The position numbers were made by a program, and so were the translations under genes. Source: Lepiota brunneoincarnata (taxonomy: Eukaryota > Basidiomycota > Agaricomycetes > Agaricales > Agaricaceae). From it: a stretch of 64,000 bases of DNA. Location of the stretch: the NCBI GenBank assembly GCA_023014365.1, contig JAEBUN010000009.1:496001-560000 (forward strand). Reading direction: 5' to 3'. Positions 1-11,000 of this stretch are shown here, one piece after another. The notes below the pieces were generated by a model that was not told where the DNA came from, made no database searches, and saw only the letters and a list, made by a program, of their open reading frames with translations. Position 1 is the stretch's first letter, and every line of letters starts with the position of its first letter.

Positions 1-352
1 GAACGTCCCGGCTCATTAAAGCCGACGAGAAGGGACGGATCACGAGAATATTACGTAATACACGTGGCATTGCGTAATGAAGCAGGCGGTCCCTTTTGGG
101 GACACAGTCTCAGCCTTCAGTCGCGAGCACTGGTTAGGGCCTGCAGCCCTACTCTCCCTTTTCTTTTGCTGGCTTCTACTTCTGTAACCACTGCCTCGTA
201 GAGGGCGCATGAATCTTTTATGCAGGACACAGTGCAGTCGCCAATTGCTATCCCTGCTTCCTATCGTTATTCCCTCAGCTCCTATTCCTCCAGAGCGCCA
301 AATATTTCTCAAAAATGGTCTCCTTCCTCTAGCCTCAGAATATGTCTCTGAC
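1..352. other. Upstream region of the Zn2Cys6 gene
   Basis: No gene is recognised here. It is upstream of the zinc-cluster exon. Open frames on both strands in this stretch have no recognisable protein features. The frame of the downstream gene stays open back to about 209, so translation could start earlier than the position chosen for that gene. Confidence 0.4.
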
Positions 353-3300
353 ATGTGCCTTGAACCTCCCAACAAGAAGCGCAAAAAAGACAGGGCTTGT
401 GACTACTGTAGACGTCGTAAGATAAAGTGCGATGGTCCATGGCTCCGTGGCCATGTCTGTACCAACTGCATTCATGGGCACCGGAACTGTACCTACGTGT
501 CAGTGGTCCTTTGTTGGGAATGTATGTGCACTAGTTTTTATTTCCTTTTTTTTTTTTTTTCAGGGAGTCTTCTAGGCCTCGTGGGCCCTCCAAGGCGTCT
601 GTGGTTTTATTGTCCATCCATATTTAAGGGATGCTGATGAAACTGACAGCTATGTGGCGGCTCTCGAGGAAAAAATGGAGCGACTAGAGAGAGTAATCAA
701 CCAGGTGTGTTCAGGATTCCTATTGGAAGCTTGTCATGCTCTGTAGTGTCAGCAGAAGCTCTTTTATCTGGCCCTTTGGCTACGCATCGTCATCTTTGTC
801 ACGCAGCTAACGTCCACCATATAGCTCTACCCCGATGCAGACTTTTCCGAAGAACTTGGTCCTCCCGTTGTTCGTGGCTCTTGGAGAGACGATTATGTTC
901 AAACGAGCCATCCCTCTCGGCCCTCATCATCCAGGCCGTCTGGCGACAGTCTCGCACCCCCCTTTGGCTCTCTCAGTTCCATTCCCAAATCAAACGCGAA
1001 TCTAATCACATGGGCCAGTCTACCAATTCCTGCCAATCGCACCTCACATCTTATCTTCAAACCTCCAAGAAACACTTCGCACCAGTACACCCATACGTTA
1101 GGATCGTCAACTTCGGGTTCATCCTCTGATGATTCATTCAGCGATTCTTCCGAGGAAACAATTGAAACTTGGGCGGGTGGACGTCAGAGGCTGACTCTGA
1201 GTGCCCTGGAGCCCACGGATCAAGCAAGAGGCAACTCAATACGGTTCCATGGACGAAGTTCGACCGCCAGCCTAGTTGAAGTTACTCGTAAGTTCAAATA
1301 TCTGTGCATGCAAGAGAGGAAGTCTCGAGGTAGCTTGAGAAACGGGGAGGAACTCAGAGAAGCAGGGGAAGCCGACAAGCTTGCCACAATCTGAGGCTAT
1401 GGATCCGACCAAGTCACTCAATACGCCCGATAATGATAAAGTACGAGCTACTCGACGTGCAAGATTCTGGACTACACCAAAAGTTTGTCTTCTCGTCACA
1501 TCCGCTTTTGTGGTATACACTGACCACAATTTTAAGTGGGAGTTGGCTTGGGAAGGTCATAGTACGGAGGTACCACATTTGATTCCGTCTGTCCTTGGCT
1601 ATTTTCCTTCGAGCAGCGTCGCCGATCGCTTGATTGAGCTTTTTTTTCGACATACAAACACATACCTACCGCTTCTGCATCGCCCAACCTTTGAACGCTT
1701 ATGGCAGCAAGGGTTGCACCACGGGAACCTTTGGTTTTCAACTGTGTGTATTTTGGTGTTCGCTGTAGCGAGCCGGTGGTACGAGTACGATGATGACCAT
1801 CCATTGGCACGTCAAATTGATTGGAAGGCGATTGGTTGGAGATGGTTTTTTGTCGTCTTGGACGTCCATCGCATTCAGCGTAGTTTGTTTTGCCCCGCAA
1901 CTCTCTTTGAGGTTCAGACGTTTGCTGTAAGTTCCAAACACCTTTTTCTATGTATGGAGCCTTAGTGGCTGCAGCTAATGGCATTGTTTTTGCGCGGAAC
2001 AGCGTGTGGCCCTGTGGGTTGGCTTTTCACGTCAATTGGCATTAGGAAGGCCCAAGACCGGGGAGCTCATAGGAGGAAGGTCTATAAGTCAACTCCCAAT
2101 GCTGATGATGAACTATGGAAAAGGGCATTTTGGGTGCTCCTAGCCTTTGATCGTATCACGGGCGCCAGTTTGGGAAGAGGTACAACAGTTGGCGAAGAAG
2201 AGTGCGTGGTATTGATTGGCTCTGTCGATTTGATTAATCGGGCGTTTATCCAGCTACGATCTCGACCTACCTCTTGAGGTCGATGATGAATACTGGGAGA
2301 CAGGTGATCCTGAGGCAGATTTCAAGCAACCTCCAGGGATCCCTTCCAAGATGGCCTGCTTCACACAATTTATCAAGCTTGCCCAGATTGTAGGATTTAC
2401 AGCGAAGGCATTGGTAGGTTGTAGCAGTGTAAAGTGTTTTTTGCTTAATCTTAATTATTGAAAAGTACCCTATCGACAAGAGCAAAGTTTTTTCCGGCCT
2501 GATAAAGGGTGATTGGACAGAGGAAGCGGATCCAACAGCTCAAGTTAGCTATGGAAGAGTGGATCGAGAATGTCCCCGATCACCGTGAGTTCTGCCTATG
2601 GCTTTCGGGGTTGCTACTAATTTTATCTTGCCCAGTTCGTTGGTTAGAGGACATCGGAGATCCGATTTTTGCTGATCAATCCGCAACTATCCACTCCCTC
2701 TATCATTGCGTGCAGATGACGATATGGAGGCAATTTTGTGTATTCAACCCCTCCGTGACGATGCCAAGCAACAGCCACAAAGAATCCGTCTCGGCAATGG
2801 GCCTATGTGCAATGTCGGTACGGGCAAGTGCACGTATACTGGACGTGCAAATGCGAACGGGTATTTCTAATGTCCCCAATATGATCAACGTTGCTCTTGT
2901 GTGCGCGGGTACCGTGGCCATGGTACTCTGGGAACTAAGGAGGAAGATGGTTCCAACACAAGTTCGAGTGCACGAGCTAGAGGGAACAGGGATATACGTC
3001 CATGAACTCCTGGGCGACACGGAAATTTGCGTGCAAATGTTGGAGTCACAGAAGTCGAGGTGGGAGTGGGCAGAGACAGTGTTGTAAGTTAATCACATTC
3101 CCATCTTATTGCCCGGCTCAATTATTTTAATTCTCAAATAGGGACAACTTGAAGGAGGCACTTCCATCGGATACAGACGAGAACCTCGAAAGCTTGGACA
3201 TTGCCACGCGATCTCGACCGGTGAATGGGATGGATCATATTATCCGTCTACCCGTGGACTTCGACGGCGACGGAAATGCTGCCAACCCTCACGTCTTCCA

Positions 3301-4183
3301 GGATGGGTCATTTTCAGAACACTGCCTTCATCAAGTGAATGACTTCGCTACCGCCACCTTTCGGCCCAGTTCTGAAGACCATCGTAGCGAAACTTCGTCT
3401 GCACAGGCGCCAAACCCGGTTTCGCCAGCCCTCAGTGTGCACGATCCAAGTTACTGCAGAGGCCCTACCAATGACGCTAAAATTGAAAAGGGAAAAGCTC
3501 AATGGTGCGGCCCTATATTACAAACCCAACCAGCCCAATGTTCTCGACATCCACAGTCACACCCATTCCCGGTTCCAACATTTGCGTCTACAGGTCATCA
3601 GCAACCAATAGTTGAGCAAGAGCCAAAAATCCCGAGAGCTTTATCTCAACTTCATCAGCCTCCTTTCGATGGGGCTGTCCGGCCATCGACCGGTCATGAA
3701 CCAATTCCCCCTCATCATTTCCGCCAGCACCAAGCGGAAGGAAGGTTTCTGATACAAATGACCCCTACTCCAGACATCGGTTCCTGTGATAAATTATCGC
3801 GGACTCGAGCGTTGCAGGAGAGTGGGAGCCGTTCTGAAGTGCCAGCCGTGCTGGAGTGGCCCCTTTCGTTGGATGGTGGCCAGGCAACACAACATTGTCG
3901 CCATCCTAGGGCGCGCGCTGTGTCATTAGTCCAGACGGGGTGTGAGAGAACTGTCCCATTCATTAGTTATTCTTTACGGAGAACGTCTTTCCCAAATCTA
4001 CAAATCCGCAGGGAAGATGCTGGTGGAGTTCAGCAAGAACCCGACGCGATTGCTTTGCTGCGTCAAGACGAGGTACAACCTGCATCCGTCCCACCCGGAG
4101 AAGTTGATCGGAGTACATTACCCTGGGACTCTTCGAACCCTCAAGCAAGTGGTTTTCGGCTAGCCAGGGGCAAACCTAAGTAG
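353..4183 (+). CDS. Zn2Cys6 fungal-specific transcription factor (XlnR-like type)
   Basis: Predicted nuclear DNA-binding regulator. The first exon carries a lysine/arginine-rich start and a C-x2-C-x6-C-x9-C-x2-C-x6-C zinc cluster (CDYC...CTNC...C). Splicing at 499 (gtcagt) and then at about 592 (gtctgt) to about 649 joins it to a short coiled coil (YVAALEEKMERLERVINQ), as in basidiomycete XlnR-like regulators. The fungal-specific middle homology domain follows: LLHRPTFERLW near 1670, GIRKAQDRGAHRRKVY near 2035-2090, LWKRAFWVLLAFDRITGAS near 2115, DLDLPLEVDDEYWETGDP near 2264. The C-terminal exon from about 3142 is proline/serine/glutamine-rich. The frame breaks by one base at 2528-2529 between GDWTEEA and QQLKLAMEEW. 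The start at 353 is the methionine nearest the zinc cluster; 209 is also in frame. The 3' end is uncertain and an exon at 4245-4448 is possible. Target genes cannot be inferred. Confidence 0.8.
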
Positions 4184-4842
4184 GACCCAGCTTACTGTCT
4201 GCAATCTTGGTGCTAATCAATGTGACATTTGGTGCTCAAACAGAGTGATGGGCTGGAGCGGGGATACCACCTACTTCATACCTGATGGCAACAGTGATTC
4301 CGAAAGCAAGTTCATCCGATCAACCGAGTTCCGTCATTGGAACAAGTATCCAGCACCACCACCCCCTAAGCGCCTGAGCACTGACACCCCAGGGGCCACA
4401 CAGAACACCCAGCATCGATTTGTACATGAATATCCTTGTAGTCGTTAGATTCTCGTAGGTCATGCTGTGGTGACCCTTGTTCGAAACGAATTGACCTCCG
4501 CCCCTTCACGTTTATCTAGGCAACCGACGTTTCTGTTACACTCACCGGGTCCCCTGCATGGATTCATTGTTACTTTCACATCCACCGCTGCACCGTCTTA
4601 CCACCCCACACCATGGATATCTTCGCCCTCTATTGGTATATTTTGATTTCATGTGTACGTATAATCGTTGGGTTGTGTTTAATCAAATGCGCCCCAAACA
4701 TGATAGCGAACGCGCAACTATGGTATAACGTAAGTGCATAGGTGGAGGGTGTGAAGAAACTTGTAACAACGGGAAGGGGACGCAATTATACAGCTGTCGA
4801 AGAGGAAATACATAAACGTGCCCGCTGGCCAGAAGGGACAAT
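4184..4842. other. Intergenic region, no clear gene
   Basis: No recognisable gene. An open frame at 4245-4448 (+) with a PPPPK stretch could be a last exon of the zinc-cluster gene, but no splice junction decides this. Confidence 0.3.
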
Positions 4843-5011
4843 TTATGGGTGCAACCATGTCGTCTTGGTCACCATACGTTTCCATGATTTGTCCTTGCTC
4901 TTGCCCGCCCCGACCTCTTCCGTGAATCTACGGACGGACTTTGGGAAGAATCTGAGTGGTTTTGTCCATCCGTCTCTGTTTGATCGCTGTCGATACCCTG
5001 GCAAAGGAAAA
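4843..5011 (-). pseudogene. Decayed partial copy of NSA2
   Basis: On the minus strand, a frame reads [20 protein letters not shown], nearly identical to [20 protein letters not shown] of the NSA2 gene 1.2 kb downstream. The nucleotide similarity extends to both sides. The block at about 4840-5010 aligns with about 6150-6325: the region around ttgggaag, a shared tctctgtttgatcgc/tttctgtttgatcgc block, and tttatgggt against tttacgggt. The flanking protein sequence has diverged and the reading frame does not continue through the rest of NSA2. It is in the same orientation as NSA2, so a partial tandem duplication followed by decay is the simplest reading. No start codon or N-terminal part is preserved. 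Confidence 0.75.
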
Positions 5012-5750
5012 ACTAGGAAATCTCCTGTTACGCCAGGCCCTTGAGTTCCTTTCCACGTCATCTTTGCGCGCCGTTTGACCGACGGCCGCGTTGATCAACC
5101 GAGGAGATCAACATGAACAGCACGTTCAATACCCAAAAGTCAAGGATGTATGTAGTGGTTGATATTGTCACAAGGGTGAGAATCATGCCAGTGGAATACA
5201 GTATTGAGGTTGATTTGTAACATGCAGGTCGACCCATACTGTAGAAGGACATTCTGGTGACCCAACTTTCCGCAGGAAGGCGCATTGCTTGGTTCGCAGT
5301 ACGAGGGACGCATCCAAAAAGCGTCGCGTCCATCTTGGGGAGTTGACGTCTTCCGCAGCTCCTTCGTCAATGGATGGCAGGAGATAGAAAAGGACGTCGA
5401 ATCAGGGAGCGCTGCCGGTAGGGGCGGTACGCTTGGCGATGGTAGTGAGGTCTACGAGCGCGATGAGAACTGCAGAGTCGGGGGAGAACGTTCCCAATGA
5501 TTTCTGCAAATTATCTGAAAGTCGTTGGGTGTAGCCTGAAAGGCAGATGTTGATTGTTAATGAGAAAAACGCCTTCAGCGAGTGTTGAACCGTGCTCATG
5601 TTCGAAAAAAATTGTCCGAGTCTTTCATGGGTTGAAGAACATTTTCATTGTCTACCGGCCCGTATAATGAGCACGTAATGGTGGTATAGTATAAGTGCTT
5701 GTGGTGGTGATGGGAAATATAGTGATATACAGTGGTAGGAAGAAGCCAAA
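5012..5750. other. Region between NSA2 copy and NSA2, no gene recognised
   Basis: Only short open frames on both strands without recognisable features. It includes the 3' flank of NSA2. I see no clear further NSA2-derived sequence. Confidence 0.3.
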
Positions 5751-6803
5751 TCATACAACTGCTGAAGGGGTAAGTGTGTTTCCCGGCTAAGAGAAATCAA
5801 GGACGCACGCAAAACAGCATTCACACAGCCGTCGTTTTCAGGATTATTTGTAATCTGTGCATATTTCCCGAAGACAACCTTGCCCCCAGCAGTAACCATA
5901 CCAAGCTCGGAGACGTTGACTTCAACCACTGTTCCTTTGGTAAGGACGCCGAGCTGTGTATACATAGGTGATTGTGGGTTTTTCTTCACACCGAGGATCT
6001 GCAACTGGAAAGTTGCTTTGAGGTCGGCTGGAATGTGATAAGTATAGAGATGGCGCTTTCAATGACGGACTCACGATGAGTAACATTCGCCTTCTTGTAT
6101 CGCAGTGCCATTGGACGAATAAATCGTTCCATCTTGACAGGTTTACGGGTGAAACCCTCGCCGACGAATGTCGCCTTAGTCACCATACGCTTCCATGACT
6201 TACTCTTGCTCTTCCCGGTCTTGACTACTTTGAACATCTCGTCTTCTGCGATCCCACGAACTTTGGGAAGAGGCACCGCATACCTGGCAGCCTTGTCCTT
6301 TCGTTTCTGTTTGATCGCGGTTGATAGAGCCTTTGCATCCTTCTGGCCTTCGCGATCAAGGAGATATGTGGGCAATGCACCGTCAGAAATGGTGGCGGAG
6401 TCAGCTTGCTTGATGTTGCGCTCGTCGTGTGCTTTGAGGGTCTTTTTCATTTGTACCTTCTCCTTGTGCCGTTTAGCATGGAGGAGTTTGGCTCTCAAAC
6501 CAAAGGTCTTCTGGGCGACAGGCGGAGGACTTATGGGCTGCGCGAGCCTCACGTTTCCGTCTGGGATGTTCATGGAGATCCTTTACAACCTAAAGGCTCA
6601 AACAAGAGGACATACCTTCGTTCATAGTAATCCAGCCGCCGACCATGTCGTTTAATGTGCTCCTCGATATATTCGTTCTGTTGCACGACGGTAACTATCC
6701 TACCGAATTCTCAGGGATAAATGTGGCATTACCTGCGGCTGTGAGGAAGTAACAACTTCAGCAATCGGTTGCCGCTGGAACCGACTAGGAGAGGGCTTAC
6801 CAT
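5751..6803 (-). CDS. NSA2: Ribosome biogenesis protein NSA2 (TINP1 family)
   Basis: Nuclear/nucleolar factor for 60S pre-ribosome maturation and 27S pre-rRNA processing. The protein aligns from end to end: [109 protein letters not shown]. The family N-terminus MPQNEYI is obtained only by splicing: ATG at 6803-6801, intron starting gtaagc, 6-nt exon CCGCAG at 6738-6733, intron gtaatg...cag, then AACGAATAT from 6677. The C-terminus NAVLLV is likewise obtained by splicing 5809 to 5758 (last exon TTGTATGA). Another intron interrupts THP near 6075-6030. One base breaks the frame near 6511-6530, between [11 protein letters not shown] and [11 protein letters not shown]. The gene is divergent from YIP1, with 150 bp between starts. 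Confidence 0.95.
6733..6738 (-). other. NSA2: 6-nt microexon of NSA2
   Basis: On the minus strand the sequence reads ...cctcacag CCGCAG gtaatgcc. It encodes Pro-Gln, residues 2-3 of the conserved NSA2 N-terminus. Consensus acceptor and donor sites flank it directly, and both neighbouring junctions are in frame. Confidence 0.8.
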
Positions 6804-6953
6804 CACTGCTGAATGTCAGAAGGCAAAAAGAAATTGAAAAGATCACTCACAAAGCACGTGCTATATGATTATATAATAACCCATCTATTAGATTTCGACG
6901 TGTTGGGAGACGTGTCTCGCGTTCTGTACACCAAAACTTTGTCACAGGAGACG
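6804..6953. promoter_or_regulatory. Short divergent promoter region NSA2/YIP1
   Basis: 150 bp separate the two start codons of divergently transcribed secretory and ribosome-biogenesis housekeeping genes. Core elements are not obvious by eye; the tract around 6860-6885 is AT-rich. Confidence 0.5.
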
Positions 6954-7906
6954 ATGTGGCAGGACAACGGCAACCCATACGGCGCATCCTCATCTCAAAA
7001 CCCGTACTATCAGGTTCCTACCCAAGAACCGCTTCAGTTCTATGCCCCGAGTTCAGGCATGAGCGACCCCAATACCTTTTATCCTGGATCACGCCCGAGT
7101 CTGGACGGGCAGGTGGCACAAGGGAACATTGTGCACAATGGAGGATATGGAGGCTCTATACAGTCGCCAGGTGGCTGGTGGACAGCCTTCGGCACAGGAG
7201 GTTTTGAGGGCGAACCTCCGCTTCTTGAAGGTGTGTCCTTTTACCATATTGTGAAGGACCCGGCTTGTGCTCAGATCTTCCGCTTGCTCTTCAGAGCTCG
7301 GGATTAACTTCATACATATCCGTGCCAAGTCAATGACAGTGTTAAATCCTCTACAACGTGTTGACGACCGGATAATGGACGACGCCGACCTTGCAGGCCC
7401 AATCATATTTTTCTTCTGCTTCGGGATTTTCCTTCTCTTCGTGAGTCTGCCTCAAAACTGGTTAATTTCCTACTTATGGTATGATGTCGAAAGTCCGGTA
7501 AACCCAACTTCGGATATATCTATGGCGTCGGCCTTTTCGGGATCGGCTTCTATGTATACCCTCTTGAATCTGATGTCAGACACTGGCATCGACGCCTACC
7601 GTGTAGCCTCCGTGCTGGGTTATTGTTTGTTGCCAATGGTTGGTGTCGGTGCCATTAGCGTCATGATTCACCTTGAGTGCGCTACCAATGTTATTCATTC
7701 TCCTTACCGTCATTGACAACCTACCCTACAGTGGGACATTTGGATACCTCTTGTCACTAATATCTATATTGTGGTGCACGTACGCGGCATCGGGAATTTT
7801 TGTTGCAGTCCTTCGTATGTCAGACCAAAGACTGCTCGTCGCATATCCCTGCGGCCTACTATACGGCTGTTTCGCTCTTCTCAGTGTCTTCAGCGGCACA
7901 AAATAA
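6954..7906 (+). CDS. YIP1: YIP1 family membrane protein
   Basis: Golgi/ER membrane protein that binds Ypt/Rab GTPases and acts in vesicle formation. The N-terminal cytosolic part is rich in Asn, Tyr, Gly and Pro, as in Yip1. The conserved LLEELGINF is formed by splicing 7230 to 7295. Next come the NPLQRVDDRIMDDADLAGPI block, GKPNFGYIYGVGLFG and LLNLMSDTGIDAYRVASVLGY. The C-terminal hydrophobic part includes WCTYAASGIFVAVLRMSDQR and AYPCGLLYGCFALLSVF. Introns are at 7231-7294, 7441-7493 and about 7679-7730. A one-base frame break lies at 7548-7549 (GGCTTCTATG) between GVGLFGIG and SMYTLL. The start at 6954 opens the Asn/Pro-rich N-terminus; an upstream in-frame ATG at 6813 is less likely. Confidence 0.92.
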
Positions 7907-8044
7907 CTTCCGCATGTCTACCCCTATTCTTTCAACTAATATACATCATGGACTTTGGAACGATATCCCCTGAGGTCAATGTCGTGAGCAAATAATGAGT
8001 GATGCCAGTTTAGTATCATAAGTGACCCTTCCCCCTTCATACCA

Positions 8045-11000
8045 CTAGTCGCCTGGTTTCTCGGCTTTTAATTGCCTGCTATAAAGCCTTAAGAGCACCT
8101 CCATAATCTCTTCAAGAGGGACTGTTGCATATTCGTGAACATATTGAGGCAAGGAGTCTTCCAGGTTGAACCCCGCCTTCTTCATGAAGAAAGGGTGCAT
8201 GACATCTGGGGTAGCCTCTCCGAGCTGCCTCATAGTTAATCGCTCGATAGAGCGTGCATGTGGTTTGTATTTCATGTCGGCGTGTTTAGTTGTGCTGCCA
8301 GTACTAGTTGGTGCTGCGTCAGTTTCTCGAGCAGTTGGAAATGGCACTGGGTTTGTCGGCTGGGATACAGTTGGCGGTGGCTCAGGTGATTCTTGAGGGG
8401 AGGTAGAAGGATCAACTGATGTCGCGGGACGAGTTTGGACAACGGATGAGGGAACTGGGGAGCCGATTATGGCGGCGGGGAGGGATGCCGACTTGGGCGT
8501 GTCGACAAGGGCTAGGGGATCAGATACCCTTTTACGTTTCTCTGCAGTGGTGGGCGAAAGAGCACTAGAGGTCAACGACGTACGCCACTCCGCAGTAGCC
8601 CGGACTTGATCCATTTCCCTGGTCATACTCTTCCGGAGCAACGTTAGCCACGAATAAAGAGCCACGTTCAGGGTGATGTAGATGTCATCAAACTCTTTCA
8701 TGCCATGCCTAATAAAGCTGCTATGGAAGTCATAGACCAGGCTTCTGGTAGCGTGCTCAGTCAATTCCTCGCTGGACATATGCATTTTCATGGAAGGTAA
8801 CCCCACAATGATGGCTTCGGAGGCTCCTTTGACGAATGCTTCCAGCCACACACGGCTTTCCTCAAGTCCCGGGATAGAAACACCAGAGGGCTGAGTTTGT
8901 GTGTACTTCGAGATGGTCATAGAGGAAAATGAGAGATGCAGGTTTCTCCCTGCAGGGGTTGTCTCAGTCGTGACGAGTCTCTCCAACTCTGCTCGGACGT
9001 CTTTGCCTATGAATTGCGCCATCTCCAAGTCTTCCATGCTACGCGGAAACACCACTAACCGCAAATGGTCCAGTCGCAGGCTCATGTTTTGCCGGACAAT
9101 GTAAGACAAGCCACTATCAGCTTCCTTGAGTTTGGTCTTTGCGGTTTGGAGCATCGCTTCTGCAACAGCCGAAAGGGGGTTGTCCGGTTTCATGGAACGG
9201 GTTCCTCGGAAAGCCGCAGACTCTCTGCTGGCGCCCTCTCGCTGTGCTTCGAGATTGGCCTCGAATTTGTTGGCATATGACATAAGTTTTGGGATGGCGC
9301 CGATAGTGGCCGCAGCAATGATTTCCGGGCTTGTGACGATGAAGGATAGATGTAGTGGATCCCCCCTGCTCAGGGAAGTCGATGTCCAGTCATCATAGAT
9401 TTCTACTTCAAGTGGTTCCGCGCTATTGGGAGAACGTTTAACACTGGATTCCATCGCAAGCTTACGAGGCGAAGAAACTCACTGGTAATGAAGCAATCTC
9501 TGGCGGTCCGACTCCAGTGAGGCAATCAAAGGGCCACTTGTTAGTCTGAGTTCTAGCATTCGTCCATCTGTTGTTTTGAACAAATGAGAATCCGTCCTTC
9601 TAATGGTTTGGAACAGACAGTCCGGGACGCGAGCACGTCCAGATAAATTCCCATCAGCAACAATCAGAAGTTCTCCCACATAAACGGCCACCTCGTTCAG
9701 GTCGTCCGTGAGTTTGGTCCTCAACACAGCTTGGCTCAGATTTGAGGTAATCTTGCTAATGGATTGGCCTAAGTCCACTTCGAGATTGATCTGTCGAACA
9801 CGGAGAAGCAATAATGTACCGAATGCTTGTTTGATAGATGGCGCAGTAAGTGGGGAGCTGGCGGAAGATTTCAGCGAGGCTTTAGCCTCAGGGGGTGGTT
9901 GGTTGTTAAACAGGGGGAAGAGGTCGAGCCATACTGCTTTGAAGCATAAAATGTCCTGCAGCCTGGAGAACTTGACTTTGCCGTGGAATTCAGTATCCAA
10001 GGACAACAGAAATGGAGTTCACGACAGTCACTGTGTTTGACTCGAGTTTGGAGAAAGAAACCGAGAATGTGAGGTTACGTGCATCGAGTTGGACACACTC
10101 CTCGCTGAGGAAACCATGTTTCAGACCGATTGATAGACCCCCGACGGTTCCCGTGAATGTTAATTGACGTGCGCCTGGTGAGACATTGACAATAAAGCCG
10201 CCACTCTCCCAGTGTAGCCCAGCGACCACGTTGACATCTGGTTGACAAGTCAATTCCAGTCTTGAACGATCGATGCGTAAGCTGAAGCTGATGCGCATGC
10301 TTGTTACCAGGCCATCTTCTTTGTTGGCCGTTGCCAGACTGCCCGGCTGAGATGAAAGAGGAGACTGGATCATTTGTGAGCTAACTTTGCGCATGCGCAC
10401 TTCAATTTGGTTGACAAGCTCGGTCAAAAAGGGAAGAAGTGTAGGTCGAAGAACATTGTGACTAGAGTGCACCGTACTCTTGAACACAAGTATTGAAGGT
10501 TCCTGATCAAGGCCATCACCCAGTTTCTGGGATACAGGGGTCGCGCGGTATTCAGCCCAGACAGAGACGATAGGAAGGCTGAAAATTTCGGCTCCAAGTC
10601 CAAGTATTTGCTCATCGGTGAGCTCTGTTACATTCGGGAACAGCGTCCTGCTCCGGTAGAGTTTGGTTGCTGCGCTACTGTACATGCGCACTTTGCCACT
10701 CAGGAACGTCAGAGAAGCAAAAACATTTGAGGTAGGAACGTCAGGATGGCGCTTCTCGAGGATGGGTTTCTCTGATTCGTCCAGAGTAGAGGAAGGGGTG
10801 CGTGGAATACCACTGGACAATTGTTCTAACCGTTCCTTCCCTTGTCGATAAACATCAACCAGTGAGGACACGTAGTCGGCGATAGTAGCGTCCAAATCCA
10901 GGACAAATCCACTAACGTTAGCATTAATCCATATTTGACGTGAGCTAGCACCAAGTGCGGAGCGCAATTGCGCTTTCATTTCTGGATATACAAGACGATT

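Noticed and set aside
40..384. 114-residue minus-strand open frame at the window start
   Set aside because: Overlaps the zinc-cluster exon on the other strand and has no recognisable domain.
6095..6655. 186-residue plus-strand open frame
   Set aside because: It is antisense to the NSA2 coding exon and shows no family features.
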